Source: Rosistilla ulvae (GTDB lineage: Bacteria; Planctomycetota; Planctomycetia; Pirellulales; Pirellulaceae). Taken from it: a DNA stretch of 64,000 nt. The stretch lies in contig NZ_CP036261.1 of NCBI RefSeq assembly GCF_007741475.1, forward strand, positions 4,527,798-4,591,797, given 5' to 3'. The notes beneath the pieces are model-generated. The model was not told the DNA's origin, did not search any database, and was given only the letters and a program-made list of their open reading frames with translations. This document shows positions 1-9,760 of this stretch, piece by piece. Position numbers and translations under genes: made by a program. Numbering within the stretch: position 1 is the stretch's first letter; each line of letters opens with the position of its first letter.

Positions 1-140
1 GCGACCGGACTCCCATGAGCCGCGTGCGACGAATGGCAGCCTGGCACTGCAGCGATATCACCGTTCACATTTTTTATGGGTCGGTTGGGCCTGACGGCTT
101 GGCGACTCGGACACAATGACGTTCACAGGAGAGACACGAC

Positions 141-1856
141 GTGGCAAAACAGATCGTGTTTGATGACGATGCGAGACAACCGCTCTTGGCGGGAGCCGCA
201 AAATTGGCGCGTGCGGTTCGCAGTACGTTGGGCCCTCGTGGTCGCAACGCAGTGTTGGACAAAGGTTGGGGTTCGCCCAAGGTGACCAAGGACGGTGTAA
301 CCGTTGCTGAGGACATCGATCTGGACGACGCCAACGAAAACCTGGGTGCCCAGTTGATCAAAGAGGCGGCCAGCAAAACCAACGACGTCGCTGGCGACGG
401 AACCACCACGGCGACCGTGTTGGCCGAAGCAATCTTCCGCGAAGGGCTGAAGATGGAAGCGTCCGGAGCCGACCCGATGGCGCTCAGCCGTGGGATCGCC
501 AAGGCGGTCGACATGGTCACCGCTGCAATCCAGAAGCTGTCGACCCCAATCAGCGAAAAGAGCAAGGCGGAGATCCGCCAAGTTGCGACGATCGCTGGTA
601 ACAACGATCCCGAAATCGGCCGCGTTTTGGCCGACGCATTTGCCAAAGTTGGCAAAGATGGCGTGATCACCGTCGAAGAAGGTCGATCCAACGAGACGAC
701 CGTCGACGTTGTCGAAGGGATGCAGTTCGACCGCGGTTTCCTGTCGCCACACTTTGTCACCAACCAAGACGAAGTCACTGTTGAACTGGAAAACTGCTTG
801 GTCTTGATCTTCGAAGAGAAGATCAGCGGCAACAAGAAGATGATTCCGTTGTTGGAAGCAGTCAGCAAATCGAAGAAGCCTTTGCTGATCATCGCTGAAG
901 ACGTCGAAGGCGAAGCGTTGGCGACTTTGGTCGTTAACAAGATGCGTGGCATCTTAAACGTCTGTGCCGTCAAGGCTCCTGGCTATGGCGACCGTCGCAA
1001 GGCGATCCTCGGCGACATCGCCGTTCTGACCGGCGCTCAACCGATCTTCAAGGATCTGGGCATCGATCTGGAAAACGTCAAACTGGACGATCTGGGAACC
1101 GTTAAGAAGGTTAAGATCACCAGCGAAGATTGCACGATGGTTGGCGGTGCTGGCGGCAAGGATAAGATCGCCGCTCGCGTTGCTCAAATCCGCAACGAAA
1201 TCTCGCTGACCGACAGCGATTACGATCGCGAAAAGCTGCAAGAACGCTTGGCCAAACTGGCCGGTGGCGTTGCACAAATCAGCGTCGGTGCAGCAACCGA
1301 AACTGAAATGAAAGAACGCAAAGCGCTGATCGACGATGCCCGCGCGGCAACGCAAGCGGCTTTGGAAGAAGGAATCGTGCCCGGCGGTGGCGTCGCGCTG
1401 ATCCGGTGCGAAAAGCACCTTCTGAAGTTGGAAGAGTCGACCGAAGGAGACGAAAAACTGGGCGTTCGGATCATCCGCAACGTCTTGGACAAGCCTCTGC
1501 GTGCGATCGCTGGCAACGCGGGTCTCGAAGGTGGCGTGGTTGTCAATCGCGTTCGCAACCTGAAGGACAAGAACGAAGGCTACGATGCCAATTCGGACAA
1601 GTATGTCGACATGATCAAGGCCGGAATCATCGATCCCGCCAAGGTCGTGCGTACTTCGCTGTCCAACGCGGCGAGCGTTGCTTCGCTGCTGCTGACGACC
1701 GAATCGTTGATCACCGAAATTCCTGTCGAGGAAGAAGCGGGTGACGACCATCACCACGACCATGGAATGGGTGGCATGGGCGGAATGCCAGGAATGGGTG
1801 GCATGGGCGGAATGCCAGGCATGGGCGGAATGGGTGGCATGCCAGGCATGATGTAA
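141..1856 (+). CDS. groEL: GroEL chaperonin, His/Gly/Met-tailed copy (GroEL1)
   Basis: Group I chaperonin (571 aa), which folds proteins in an ATP-driven double-ring cage closed by GroES in the cytoplasm. Visible hallmarks are [16 protein letters not shown] and [13 protein letters not shown] near the N-terminus, the ATP-site motif AGDGTTTAT around residue 87, and [12 protein letters not shown] around residue 412. The GTG start at 141 follows AGGAGAGACACGAC and gives the canonical MAKQI opening. The C-terminus carries a DDHHHDH cluster followed by GGM/PGM repeats encoded by a 27-nt DNA repeat. GroEL2, 0.6 kb downstream, lacks this tail and is closer to the E. coli sequence over the [14 protein letters not shown] region. 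This copy, with [15 protein letters not shown] there, is the more divergent. First gene of the groEL1-groES-groEL2 block. Family certain; the division of labour between the copies is unknown. Confidence 0.97.
   Translation: MAKQIVFDDDARQPLLAGAAKLARAVRSTLGPRGRNAVLDKGWGSPKVTKDGVTVAEDIDLDDANENLGAQLIKEAASKTNDVAGDGTTTATVLAEAIFREGLKMEASGADPMALSRGIAKAVDMVTAAIQKLSTPISEKSKAEIRQVATIAGNNDPEIGRVLADAFAKVGKDGVITVEEGRSNETTVDVVEGMQFDRGFLSPHFVTNQDEVTVELENCLVLIFEEKISGNKKMIPLLEAVSKSKKPLLIIAEDVEGEALATLVVNKMRGILNVCAVKAPGYGDRRKAILGDIAVLTGAQPIFKDLGIDLENVKLDDLGTVKKVKITSEDCTMVGGAGGKDKIAARVAQIRNEISLTDSDYDREKLQERLAKLAGGVAQISVGAATETEMKERKALIDDARAATQAALEEGIVPGGGVALIRCEKHLLKLEESTEGDEKLGVRIIRNVLDKPLRAIAGNAGLEGGVVVNRVRNLKDKNEGYDANSDKYVDMIKAGIIDPAKVVRTSLSNAASVASLLLTTESLITEIPVEEEAGDDHHHDHGMGGMGGMPGMGGMGGMPGMGGMGGMPGMM
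1764..1844 (+). repeat. 27-nt tandem repeat in the GroEL1 tail
   Basis: Three consecutive 27-nt units lie inside the 3' end of groEL1. Units 1764-1790 and 1791-1817 are identical; 1818-1844 is a shuffled variant. Together they encode the Gly/Met/Pro-rich tail ([11 protein letters not shown] type). Exact DNA identity of the first two units points to recent slippage or duplication, so tail length may vary between strains. Confidence 0.85.
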
Positions 1857-1874
1857 GCCGGCCCTTTTCCGGAA

Positions 1875-1908
1875 GTCCGGGGACTACGCATCTGCAGTAT
1901 CCCCGGAC
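1875..1908 (+). promoter_or_regulatory. Strong hairpin between groEL1 and groES
   Basis: Perfect 9-bp inverted repeat GTCCGGGGA / TCCCCGGAC (1875-1883 and 1900-1908), with a further TAC/GTA pairing inside after one bulged base. It lies 18 nt after the groEL1 stop and 60 nt before groES. No T-run follows (GGCTCGTTCAATC), so an mRNA processing or stabilising element, or a leaky attenuator, fits better than a classical terminator. Confidence 0.6.
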
Positions 1909-1968
1909 GGCTCGTTCAATCTCAAAAACAAAAACTCAATAAAACATATCAGTTAGGAAGCTATACAG

Positions 1969-2265
1969 ATGGCAAAGATCAACATTCGTCCTTTGGATGA
2001 CCGCATCGTCGTTCAACCTGCATCGGCAGAAGAGACCACCGCTGGTGGAATCGTGCTCCCCGATTCGGCTCAAGAAAAACCACAGCGTGGAACCGTCGTC
2101 GCAGTGGGTCCTGGCAAGTTGTTGGACAGCGGCAGCCGCGGTGAGTTGACCGTTGCGATCGGCGACGTCGTGATCTACGGTCGTTACGGCGGCAGCGAGA
2201 TCGAAGTCGATGGCCAAGAGCTGAAGATTCTTCGCGAAAGCGACATCTTGGCGAAGGTTGTCTGA
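1969..2265 (+). CDS. groES: GroES co-chaperonin
   Basis: 10-kDa co-chaperonin (98 aa), the lid of the GroEL cage. It shows the conserved opening IRPLDDRIVV, the mobile-loop region EETTAGGIVLPDSAQEKP (residues about 21-38), then GTVVAVGPGKLLDSG and KILRESDILAKVV at the C-terminus. ATG at 1969 is preceded by TTAGGAAG eight bases upstream. It sits between the two groEL genes with about 112 and 151 bp of spacer, each containing hairpins, so the three may be co-transcribed but separately tuned. Length is normal for the family. Confidence 0.97.
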   Translation: MAKINIRPLDDRIVVQPASAEETTAGGIVLPDSAQEKPQRGTVVAVGPGKLLDSGSRGELTVAIGDVVIYGRYGGSEIEVDGQELKILRESDILAKVV

Positions 2266-2316
2266 ACCGATTCCAATGCCCCGGCAGGCTGTTGAGTCTG
2301 TCGGTTGAAACCGCTG

Positions 2317-2369
2317 TCGCAGACCGGTCGTCTGCGATTCGGAACCTCGGGCAGGAACATAACTGCCCG
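2317..2369 (+). promoter_or_regulatory. Two consecutive hairpins ahead of groEL2
   Basis: Hairpin 1 has perfect 8-bp arms TCGCAGAC/GTCTGCGA (2317-2324, 2330-2337) with a 5-nt loop. Hairpin 2 has perfect 7-bp arms CGGGCAG/CTGCCCG (2348-2354, 2363-2369) with an 8-nt loop. Both lie in the 151-bp groES-groEL2 spacer; the second ends 47 nt before the groEL2 start. No T-tract follows either. They could attenuate or stabilise the transcript; the function is inferred only from structure and position. Confidence 0.5.
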
Positions 2370-2416
2370 TCTCCAATAAAACGAACATTCACCGCAACGC
2401 TTAAGGACACAATACC

Positions 2417-4036
<1,620 letters not shown>

Positions 4037-4068
4037 CGAGCGACGGATTCGACCGATTTAGCGACAGC

Positions 4069-4106
4069 ACAGGGCCACTTCCGCACTCTATCGGTAGTGG
4101 CCCTGT
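4069..4106 (+). terminator. Probable intrinsic terminator after groEL2
   Basis: Stem of 11 perfect base pairs, ACAGGGCCACT / AGTGGCCCTGT (4069-4079 and 4096-4106), followed by TTATT. It starts 32 nt after the groEL2 stop. The dnaJ start is only 31 nt beyond it, so the hairpin would limit read-through from the groE block into dnaJ. Confidence 0.7.
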
Positions 4107-4136
4107 TTATTGCAGCAGAGACGACGGGATCATCGG

Positions 4137-5273
4137 ATGGCCGGAAAACGCGACTATTACGAAGTATTGAGTGTCAGCAAAGAAGCTGGCAAAGTAGAGA
4201 TCGACAAGGCTTACCGGCGGTTGGCGATCAAATACCATCCCGATACGAATCGTAACGACGAAAACGCCGTCGAACTATTCAAAGAGGTCAGCGAAGCCTA
4301 CGAGGTCTTGAGCGACCAAACCAAACGGGCTCGTTACGATCAATACGGCCACGCTGGTTTGGGCGGTGGCGGTCCACAATTCAATGACGTCGAGGATATC
4401 TTCGAAGCCTTCGGCGATATGTTCGGCGGATCGTTTGGCGATATGTTTGGTGGCGGCCGTGGCGGTCGTCGCAAACGCGTCCGACGTGGCGGCGACGTCC
4501 GTTGCGATGTCACGCTGACTCTGGAAGAGGCGGCTAGCGGAGTTCGCAAAGAGGTGAAGTTCCGCCGTCGCGTGGCTTGCACCGGATGCGACGGATCGGG
4601 CGCGGCCAAGGGAAGTGAACCGCAACCCTGCGTCGCTTGTGGCGGTGTCGGCCAAGTGATCCAATCGGCCGGCATTCTGCGTGTGCAGACTTCGTGTCCG
4701 CATTGCGGCGGAGCGGGTAAAGTGATCCGCGATCCATGCCAGAGTTGCCGCGGGCAAGGGCTCGAAGAACGTCAGGTCAGTCTGGACGTCGATATCCCAG
4801 CGGGTGTCGACGACGGAATGCGGGTGCGAATCACGGGCGAAGGGGAAGCGAGCCCCGATGGCGGACCAGCCGGCGATGCCTATTGCTTTGTCAGCGTTGT
4901 CGAGCATTCGCTCTTCCAACGCGACGGTTCGAATCTGATCCTTCAGTTGCCGATCGGGTATTCGCAGGCCGTCCTGGGGGCAGAGCTGGACGTGCCAACG
5001 CTCGACGGACGCGAAACGCTGACGATTCAAAAGGGAACGCGCAGCGGTGAGGTTTATCGGTTGCGAGGTCGCGGAATGCCCGATCCTCGCGGCGGTCGCC
5101 GAGGTGATCTGTTGGTGCAAACCTTCATCGAAGTCCCCAAGAAAGTGAACGAGCATCAGGAAAAATTGCTCCGCCAGCTCGCCGAACTCGACGAGGAGCA
5201 TGTGATGCCCGAACGCAAATCGTTTTTGGACAAGATCAAGACATTTTTTGAACCCGAGGAATCGGACGCTTAA
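4137..5273 (+). CDS. dnaJ: Chaperone protein DnaJ (type A Hsp40)
   Basis: Co-chaperone (378 aa) that delivers substrates to DnaK and stimulates its ATPase. The J domain (residues about 1-70) contains RDYYEVL and the catalytic HPD in YHPDTNRND. A Gly/Phe-rich linker with FGDMFGGSFGDMFGG follows. The zinc domain has four CxxCxGxG units: CTGCDGSGA, CVACGGVG, CPHCGGAG and CQSCRGQG. C-terminal substrate-binding domains include GDLLVQTFIEVP. The ATG at 4137 gives the canonical MAGKRDYYEVL; a TTG 27 nt upstream in frame is less likely. grpE follows about 130 bp downstream; dnaK is not in the window. Confidence 0.96.
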   Translation: MAGKRDYYEVLSVSKEAGKVEIDKAYRRLAIKYHPDTNRNDENAVELFKEVSEAYEVLSDQTKRARYDQYGHAGLGGGGPQFNDVEDIFEAFGDMFGGSFGDMFGGGRGGRRKRVRRGGDVRCDVTLTLEEAASGVRKEVKFRRRVACTGCDGSGAAKGSEPQPCVACGGVGQVIQSAGILRVQTSCPHCGGAGKVIRDPCQSCRGQGLEERQVSLDVDIPAGVDDGMRVRITGEGEASPDGGPAGDAYCFVSVVEHSLFQRDGSNLILQLPIGYSQAVLGAELDVPTLDGRETLTIQKGTRSGEVYRLRGRGMPDPRGGRRGDLLVQTFIEVPKKVNEHQEKLLRQLAELDEEHVMPERKSFLDKIKTFFEPEESDA

Positions 5274-5404
5274 CCGGAACACGCTCGACCGGCCAATGGC
5301 GTTCCCACGTCGCGCAATCGCGGTGTCGGAACGGTAGCGTGCGATGGATTTGGTGCCTCAGATTTACGTTGCACTCAATACATTAGACAGGATGCTCGCC
5401 CACT

Positions 5405-5992
5405 ATGAATAATCAAGAATCGAACGAAAACATCGACAACACCGAAACCCCAAACGACGATGTCGGATTCGACGCAACGTCCGAAGCGGGCGTCAACGAC
5501 GACGCGTTGGAAGCGGTCGCGGGTGAAATCGGTGGCGACAGCAGCGAGCCATCGTTGGAAGTCCAACTGGCTCAAGCGAACGATCAAATTTTGAAATTGC
5601 ATGCCGAACTGGAGAACGTTCGCAAACGGATTCGTCGCGAAGCGGATGAACAAATTCGTTTCGCATCGCTCCCTTTGATGCACGACCTGTTGGGCGTATT
5701 CGATAACCTGCGACGCGCGATCGAAGCGGCTGAAACCTCGCAATCGACCGAAGGGTTGACCGAAGGTGTGCAGATGGTTGCGAAGCAATTTGTCGACACG
5801 TTGGGGAAATTCCATTGCACTCCGATCCCAGCGTTGGGCGAAACGTTCGACCCCCATGTTCATGAAGCGATCTCGCAAATGCCCAGCGACGAATATCCCG
5901 CTGGCAGCGTGATGATCGAAGCGACGCGCGGCTTCCAGCTGCACGATCGCGTCGTCCGGCCCAGCCAGGTTGTCGTCAGCACGGGCAATTAG
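5405..5992 (+). CDS. grpE: GrpE nucleotide exchange factor
   Basis: Nucleotide exchange factor for DnaK (195 aa). An acidic low-complexity N-terminus (residues 1-50, rich in N, D and E) precedes the long helix with LQLHAELENVRKR-like spacing (LKLHAELENVRKRIRRE). The beta-domain carries the family signature GETFDPHVHEAI and GFQLHDRVVRPSQVVVS. Located downstream of dnaJ with about 130 bp between, in the same heat-shock block. Length is standard. The DnaK partner must be encoded elsewhere. Confidence 0.95.
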   Translation: MNNQESNENIDNTETPNDDVGFDATSEAGVNDDALEAVAGEIGGDSSEPSLEVQLAQANDQILKLHAELENVRKRIRREADEQIRFASLPLMHDLLGVFDNLRRAIEAAETSQSTEGLTEGVQMVAKQFVDTLGKFHCTPIPALGETFDPHVHEAISQMPSDEYPAGSVMIEATRGFQLHDRVVRPSQVVVSTGN

Positions 5993-6117
5993 CGGCGGGT
6001 TTGCCTCGATCGCCCGAGAGCGATTGTGTGGCCGTTCGAATCGCTCCGCCGGATCAGGTTATGAGACCTGCGGCGGATCGGTGACTTTGTCTATCAACTA
6101 TTTTCAGGAACCAATGA

Positions 6118-6423
6118 ATGCCAACCTACGATTACGAATGCGATGCGTGTGGTCACGAGTTTGAGCATTTTCAAGGGATCAATGATCCGCATTTGAAGAA
6201 GTGCCCCGAGTGCAAGAAGTTGAAGTTGCGACGGTTGTTTGGCACCGGTGCCGCCGTCGTGTTCAAAGGCTCTGGTTTCTATCAGACCGATTACCGCAGC
6301 GAGTCCTACAAGAAGGGAGCCGCGGCGGACAAGAAGAGCAGCAAGCCCAAGTCGGAATCGAAATCGAGCGACAAATCCGCCTCGGCGAAATCGACTGCGA
6401 AGCCCAAGAAGGCATCCGATTGA
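6118..6423 (+). CDS. FmdB-type zinc-ribbon regulatory protein
   Basis: Small protein (101 aa) of the FmdB/CxxC zinc-ribbon family. The N-terminal 40 residues hold the ribbon: MPTYDYECDACGHEFE with CxxC at 8-11, and KCPECKKLK with the second CxxC. The core GSGFYQTDYR is also typical. From residue about 65 to the end it is Lys/Ser/Ala-rich and probably disordered. Family members are called putative regulatory proteins, but their biochemical role is poorly established. The start at 6118 gives MPTYDYE; another ATG four bases upstream is out of frame. It sits between grpE and glnE on the same strand. Confidence 0.85.
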   Translation: MPTYDYECDACGHEFEHFQGINDPHLKKCPECKKLKLRRLFGTGAAVVFKGSGFYQTDYRSESYKKGAAADKKSSKPKSESKSSDKSASAKSTAKPKKASD

Positions 6424-6425
6424 TC

Positions 6426-6494
6426 GGGACGGAGCGATCGTCCCCCCTTGGACCCCAGTTTTGTCAAGCGTAGGCCGCCGCGTAAAGTGGCGGC
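6426..6494 (+). terminator. Pair of hairpins after the FmdB-type gene
   Basis: Hairpin GGGACG-GAGCGAT-CGTCCC (6426-6444) begins right after the stop codon and runs into a C-rich stretch. A second one, GCCGCC/GGCGGC, spans 6474-6494. They occupy the spacer before glnE. No T-tract is present, so termination is possible but not demonstrated. Confidence 0.4.
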
Positions 6495-6585
6495 AGTCCG
6501 GTGTGGTATCGCGGGGTGGGACTGATAGAATCGAGAGGCCGGGAATACCGGTAAACCGCAACCGCTCGCCGAGGCCTCTCCTGCC

Positions 6586-9500
6586 ATGTCTTTAACCAAC
6601 GAGAACGACCAGCTGACAGATCCCGATGCAGCCGCCCAGTGGCTGCAGTCGCTGGGGGTAGAGGATCCTCAGCAGGGTCTGCAATCGCTCGCTTCGATTC
6701 GCCGCGGCGGTTTGAATGACGAGATGTTCGGTTTTCTGTGCAGCCAATTGGCTAGCCATCTTCCCGATGCCAGCGACCGCGACAGTGCGCTGGCAAATCT
6801 GGATCGCTTCATCGCCGCATCGCGAAGCCCCCAGTCTTTGGTGGCGCTCTTCGAACGCGACCCCAACGCTTTCCCAACCCTACTGCGGATCTTTTCGACC
6901 AGCCAATATCTGGCCGACCAATTGGTCCGCGCCCCCGATTCTTTCGATCAGGTGCGGATTACCGATGGCCAACCGGTCGCTTACCAAGTTCTGATCGACG
7001 ATCTGTTGCACGATCTCCGGTCCGCTCGCGATGAAGAGGCGGTGATGCGGGTATTGCGACTTTACAAGCAGCGTGAAACGCTGCGGATCGCGTATGGCGA
7101 CTTCATCCGCGAAGCGCCGCTTGAACGGGTCACGCAACAGATATCTTTTCTCGCCGATGCGATCACGCAAGGTGCGGTCATTGCGGCGCAGCGGTTGTTG
7201 GAAGATGTTCGCGGATTTCCGGTGCGGCACGATGGAACGCGAGCCCGTTTGGTCGTGTTGGCCCTCGGCAAATTGGGCGGTTCCGAACTGAACTACAGCA
7301 GCGACATCGATCTGATGTTCTTGTGCGATGAAGCGGAAAAGACCAACGGGACGCGGTCGATACCTGCGACCGAATATTTCGATCGCTTGACGCGGATGAT
7401 CATCCGGTTGCTTGGCGAACCGACGGAACTTGGCGCCGCCTATCGGGTCGATCTTCGGATTCGTCCCTTTGGAGAAAACGGACCGCCGGTTTCCGATCTG
7501 GCTTCGGCCGTTCGATATTACGGCACCAGCGGCAGAACCTGGGATCGCCAAGCGCTGATCAAAGCGAGGCCGATCGCGGGCGATCTCGATCTAGGGACGG
7601 AGTTTCTGACGGCGCTGAAGCCTTGGATCTACCGGACCTTTCTCAGCCGAGCCGATATCGCGGGGATTCGGCACATCAAGCGGCGGATCGAAAAACGGGC
7701 CAAGCGAGCTGGCGACGAAGCGCGGAACGTAAAAACCGGCCATGGTGGAATTCGCGATATCGAATTCTCGATCCAATTCCTGCAACTGCTCAACGGCAGC
7801 GATCTCGAACCGCTTCGCACCGGCAACACGTTGCACGCGATCGAGGCGTTGCAACAGGTCGGTTGCTTGACGCCTCAAGAAGCGACGGTGCTTTCGGAAA
7901 ACTACAAGTTCCTGCGCAGTGTAGAACATCATCTGCAGATTATGTTCGATCTGGAAACGCACACGATTCCCGACGATCCCCGCGAACTGACGCGGTTCTG
8001 TTGGCGGATGGGTTATCGTGATGCCGACGGGAACAAGTCGGTCGCCGCCTTTGGCAGCAAGCTGGCCGAGATGCAATCGGTCAACCGCCGAATTCTCGAC
8101 CATCTGTTGCACGATGCCTTTGGCGACGACGAACAGGTGCCGATCGAAACCGAATTGGTGTTGGACCCTGATCCCAGCGATCAACAGATCATCGAAGCGT
8201 TGCAGCCGTTCGATTTTGCCGATCCGAAGCAGGCGTACCAGTTGCTGATGGAGCTGGCAAACGAAAAGATCCCGTTCCTGTCGACGCGTCGCTGCCGCCA
8301 CTTTCTCGCCGCGATCGCGCCTCGCTTGCTGGCGTCGGTCGCCAAAACGCCCGACCCTTCGCTGGCGCTAGAGAACATGGTTCGGTTCAGCGACTCGTTA
8401 GGTGGCAAGAGCGCGCTATGGGAACTGGCCAGTTTTGCGCCGGCAACGCTCGACATGGTCGTTCGGTTGTCGGCGGTCGGTCCCTATCTGATCGGAATTT
8501 TGACCAGCAATCCGGGCATGATCGACGAATTGATGGATTCGTTGATTCTGAATCGCTTGCCCTCGCACGACGAACTCGATTCGTTGGCGACCGAGTTGTG
8601 CCGCGGTGCGGAAGATGTACCGCGAATACTTTTCAGCTTCCGCAATTCGGTCCATCTTCGCGTCGGTGTCCGCGACGTGTTGGGAAAAGACGATATTCAA
8701 TCGACCCACCAAACATTGGCCGATTGCGCCGAGATCTGCATCCAGCGGATCGTCGATGAACAATACGAAATCTTGGCGCAGCGTTTCGGCGATCCGCAAA
8801 CGCGCGATGGTCGACCGTGCGAATTGGTGATCCTGGCGGTTGGGAAATTGGGAGGCCGCGAGCCGAATTACCACAGCGATTTGGACCTGATGTTTCTCTA
8901 TGAAAGCGAAGGGCACACCAAACCGCGACGGGGCGGACGCAGCGAAGGGACGACCAACAACCACTTCTTCAACCAGTTATGCCAGCGTGCAACGCAATTG
9001 GCGAACGCCGTTTCGCCTCAGGGTCGGCTGTATCGCGTCGATACCAAGCTGCGCCCCAGCGGTGGCAGCAGCATCCTGGCCGTTCCTTTTGCTCAATTGG
9101 TGCACTACTTCGAAGGGGGATCGGGAACGCTTTGGGAGCGGTTGTCGATTTGCAAGGCGCGGCCGATCTATGGTTCGACCGCCGCGCAGAATCTGGCGAT
9201 GCAATCGATCCGCGAAGTCGTCAAGCAAGGGAGCGAGATTCCCGATCTGCATCGGCAAGTCTGGGATCTGCGGATCGCCAGCCAACAAGACGCTTCCCCC
9301 CACAACCTGAAACGCTCCGCCGGTGGCACGATGGACGTCGAACTGATCGTCCAAATGTTACAATTGGAACACACCGCAGCCCATCCCGAAGTGCTCGTTT
9401 CGGGAACGCTTGGCGCGATCGAAAGCTTGCGTCGGGCGGGAATATTGGACGGTGAAACCGCCGACCAATTGGAAGATGGTTACGCGTACTTACGGCGAGT

Positions 9501-9696
9501 CGAATCGGCGCTGCGACTGTTGAACACTCCCCAACGACACGATCTGCCGACCGAAAAAGAGGTCTTGGACAAATTGGTCTATCTGCTGGGGTGCCCCGAT
9601 GCGGCGACGTTGCTGGCCCAGTGCGAGCAGCATCAACGCGTTCATCGCGATCTGTTCGCCAAGCTTTGTCCGTTGCCACTCGATCCTCCCGGCTGA
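6586..9696 (+). CDS. glnE: Bifunctional glutamine synthetase adenylyltransferase/deadenylase
   Basis: Large two-headed nucleotidyltransferase (1036 aa) that adds AMP to, and removes it from, glutamine synthetase in response to nitrogen status. The two catalytic heads are visible as duplicated motifs: ALGKLGGSELNYSSDIDLMF at about residue 225 (N-terminal, deadenylylating head in this family) and AVGKLGGREPNYHSDLDLMF at about 750 (adenylylating head). GHGGIRDIEFSIQFLQLL and the second-half equivalent AGGTMDVELIVQMLQLE follow each head. Both metal-binding DxD pairs are intact, so it should be bifunctional. Length slightly exceeds the usual 940-1000 aa. It converges on ftsK, whose stop is 64 nt away. 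Confidence 0.95.
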   Translation: MSLTNENDQLTDPDAAAQWLQSLGVEDPQQGLQSLASIRRGGLNDEMFGFLCSQLASHLPDASDRDSALANLDRFIAASRSPQSLVALFERDPNAFPTLLRIFSTSQYLADQLVRAPDSFDQVRITDGQPVAYQVLIDDLLHDLRSARDEEAVMRVLRLYKQRETLRIAYGDFIREAPLERVTQQISFLADAITQGAVIAAQRLLEDVRGFPVRHDGTRARLVVLALGKLGGSELNYSSDIDLMFLCDEAEKTNGTRSIPATEYFDRLTRMIIRLLGEPTELGAAYRVDLRIRPFGENGPPVSDLASAVRYYGTSGRTWDRQALIKARPIAGDLDLGTEFLTALKPWIYRTFLSRADIAGIRHIKRRIEKRAKRAGDEARNVKTGHGGIRDIEFSIQFLQLLNGSDLEPLRTGNTLHAIEALQQVGCLTPQEATVLSENYKFLRSVEHHLQIMFDLETHTIPDDPRELTRFCWRMGYRDADGNKSVAAFGSKLAEMQSVNRRILDHLLHDAFGDDEQVPIETELVLDPDPSDQQIIEALQPFDFADPKQAYQLLMELANEKIPFLSTRRCRHFLAAIAPRLLASVAKTPDPSLALENMVRFSDSLGGKSALWELASFAPATLDMVVRLSAVGPYLIGILTSNPGMIDELMDSLILNRLPSHDELDSLATELCRGAEDVPRILFSFRNSVHLRVGVRDVLGKDDIQSTHQTLADCAEICIQRIVDEQYEILAQRFGDPQTRDGRPCELVILAVGKLGGREPNYHSDLDLMFLYESEGHTKPRRGGRSEGTTNNHFFNQLCQRATQLANAVSPQGRLYRVDTKLRPSGGSSILAVPFAQLVHYFEGGSGTLWERLSICKARPIYGSTAAQNLAMQSIREVVKQGSEIPDLHRQVWDLRIASQQDASPHNLKRSAGGTMDVELIVQMLQLEHTAAHPEVLVSGTLGAIESLRRAGILDGETADQLEDGYAYLRRVESALRLLNTPQRHDLPTEKEVLDKLVYLLGCPDAATLLAQCEQHQRVHRDLFAKLCPLPLDPPG

Positions 9697-9741
9697 TGGT
9701 TTTCACCAGCGGGACGTGCAAATGTCGGAGACTCGGCGCGG

Positions 9742-9760
9742 ACAGCCGTTAACTGGCTGT
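9742..9760. terminator. Short palindrome between convergent glnE and ftsK
   Basis: ACAGCC-GTTAACT-GGCTGT (9742-9760) lies between the two convergent genes and touches the ftsK stop codon. It is short and has no T-run. It may act as a weak bidirectional terminator. Confidence 0.35.

Noticed and set aside
1-140. Possible CIRCE or other heat-shock operator upstream of groEL1
   Set aside because: The TTAGCACTC-N9-GAGTGCTAA pattern is not present, also not before dnaJ or grpE; no other clear operator seen.
1764-1844. CRISPR-like short repeat array
   Set aside because: The repeat is contiguous, coding and without spacers; it encodes the Gly-Met tail of GroEL1. No CRISPR array was seen elsewhere.
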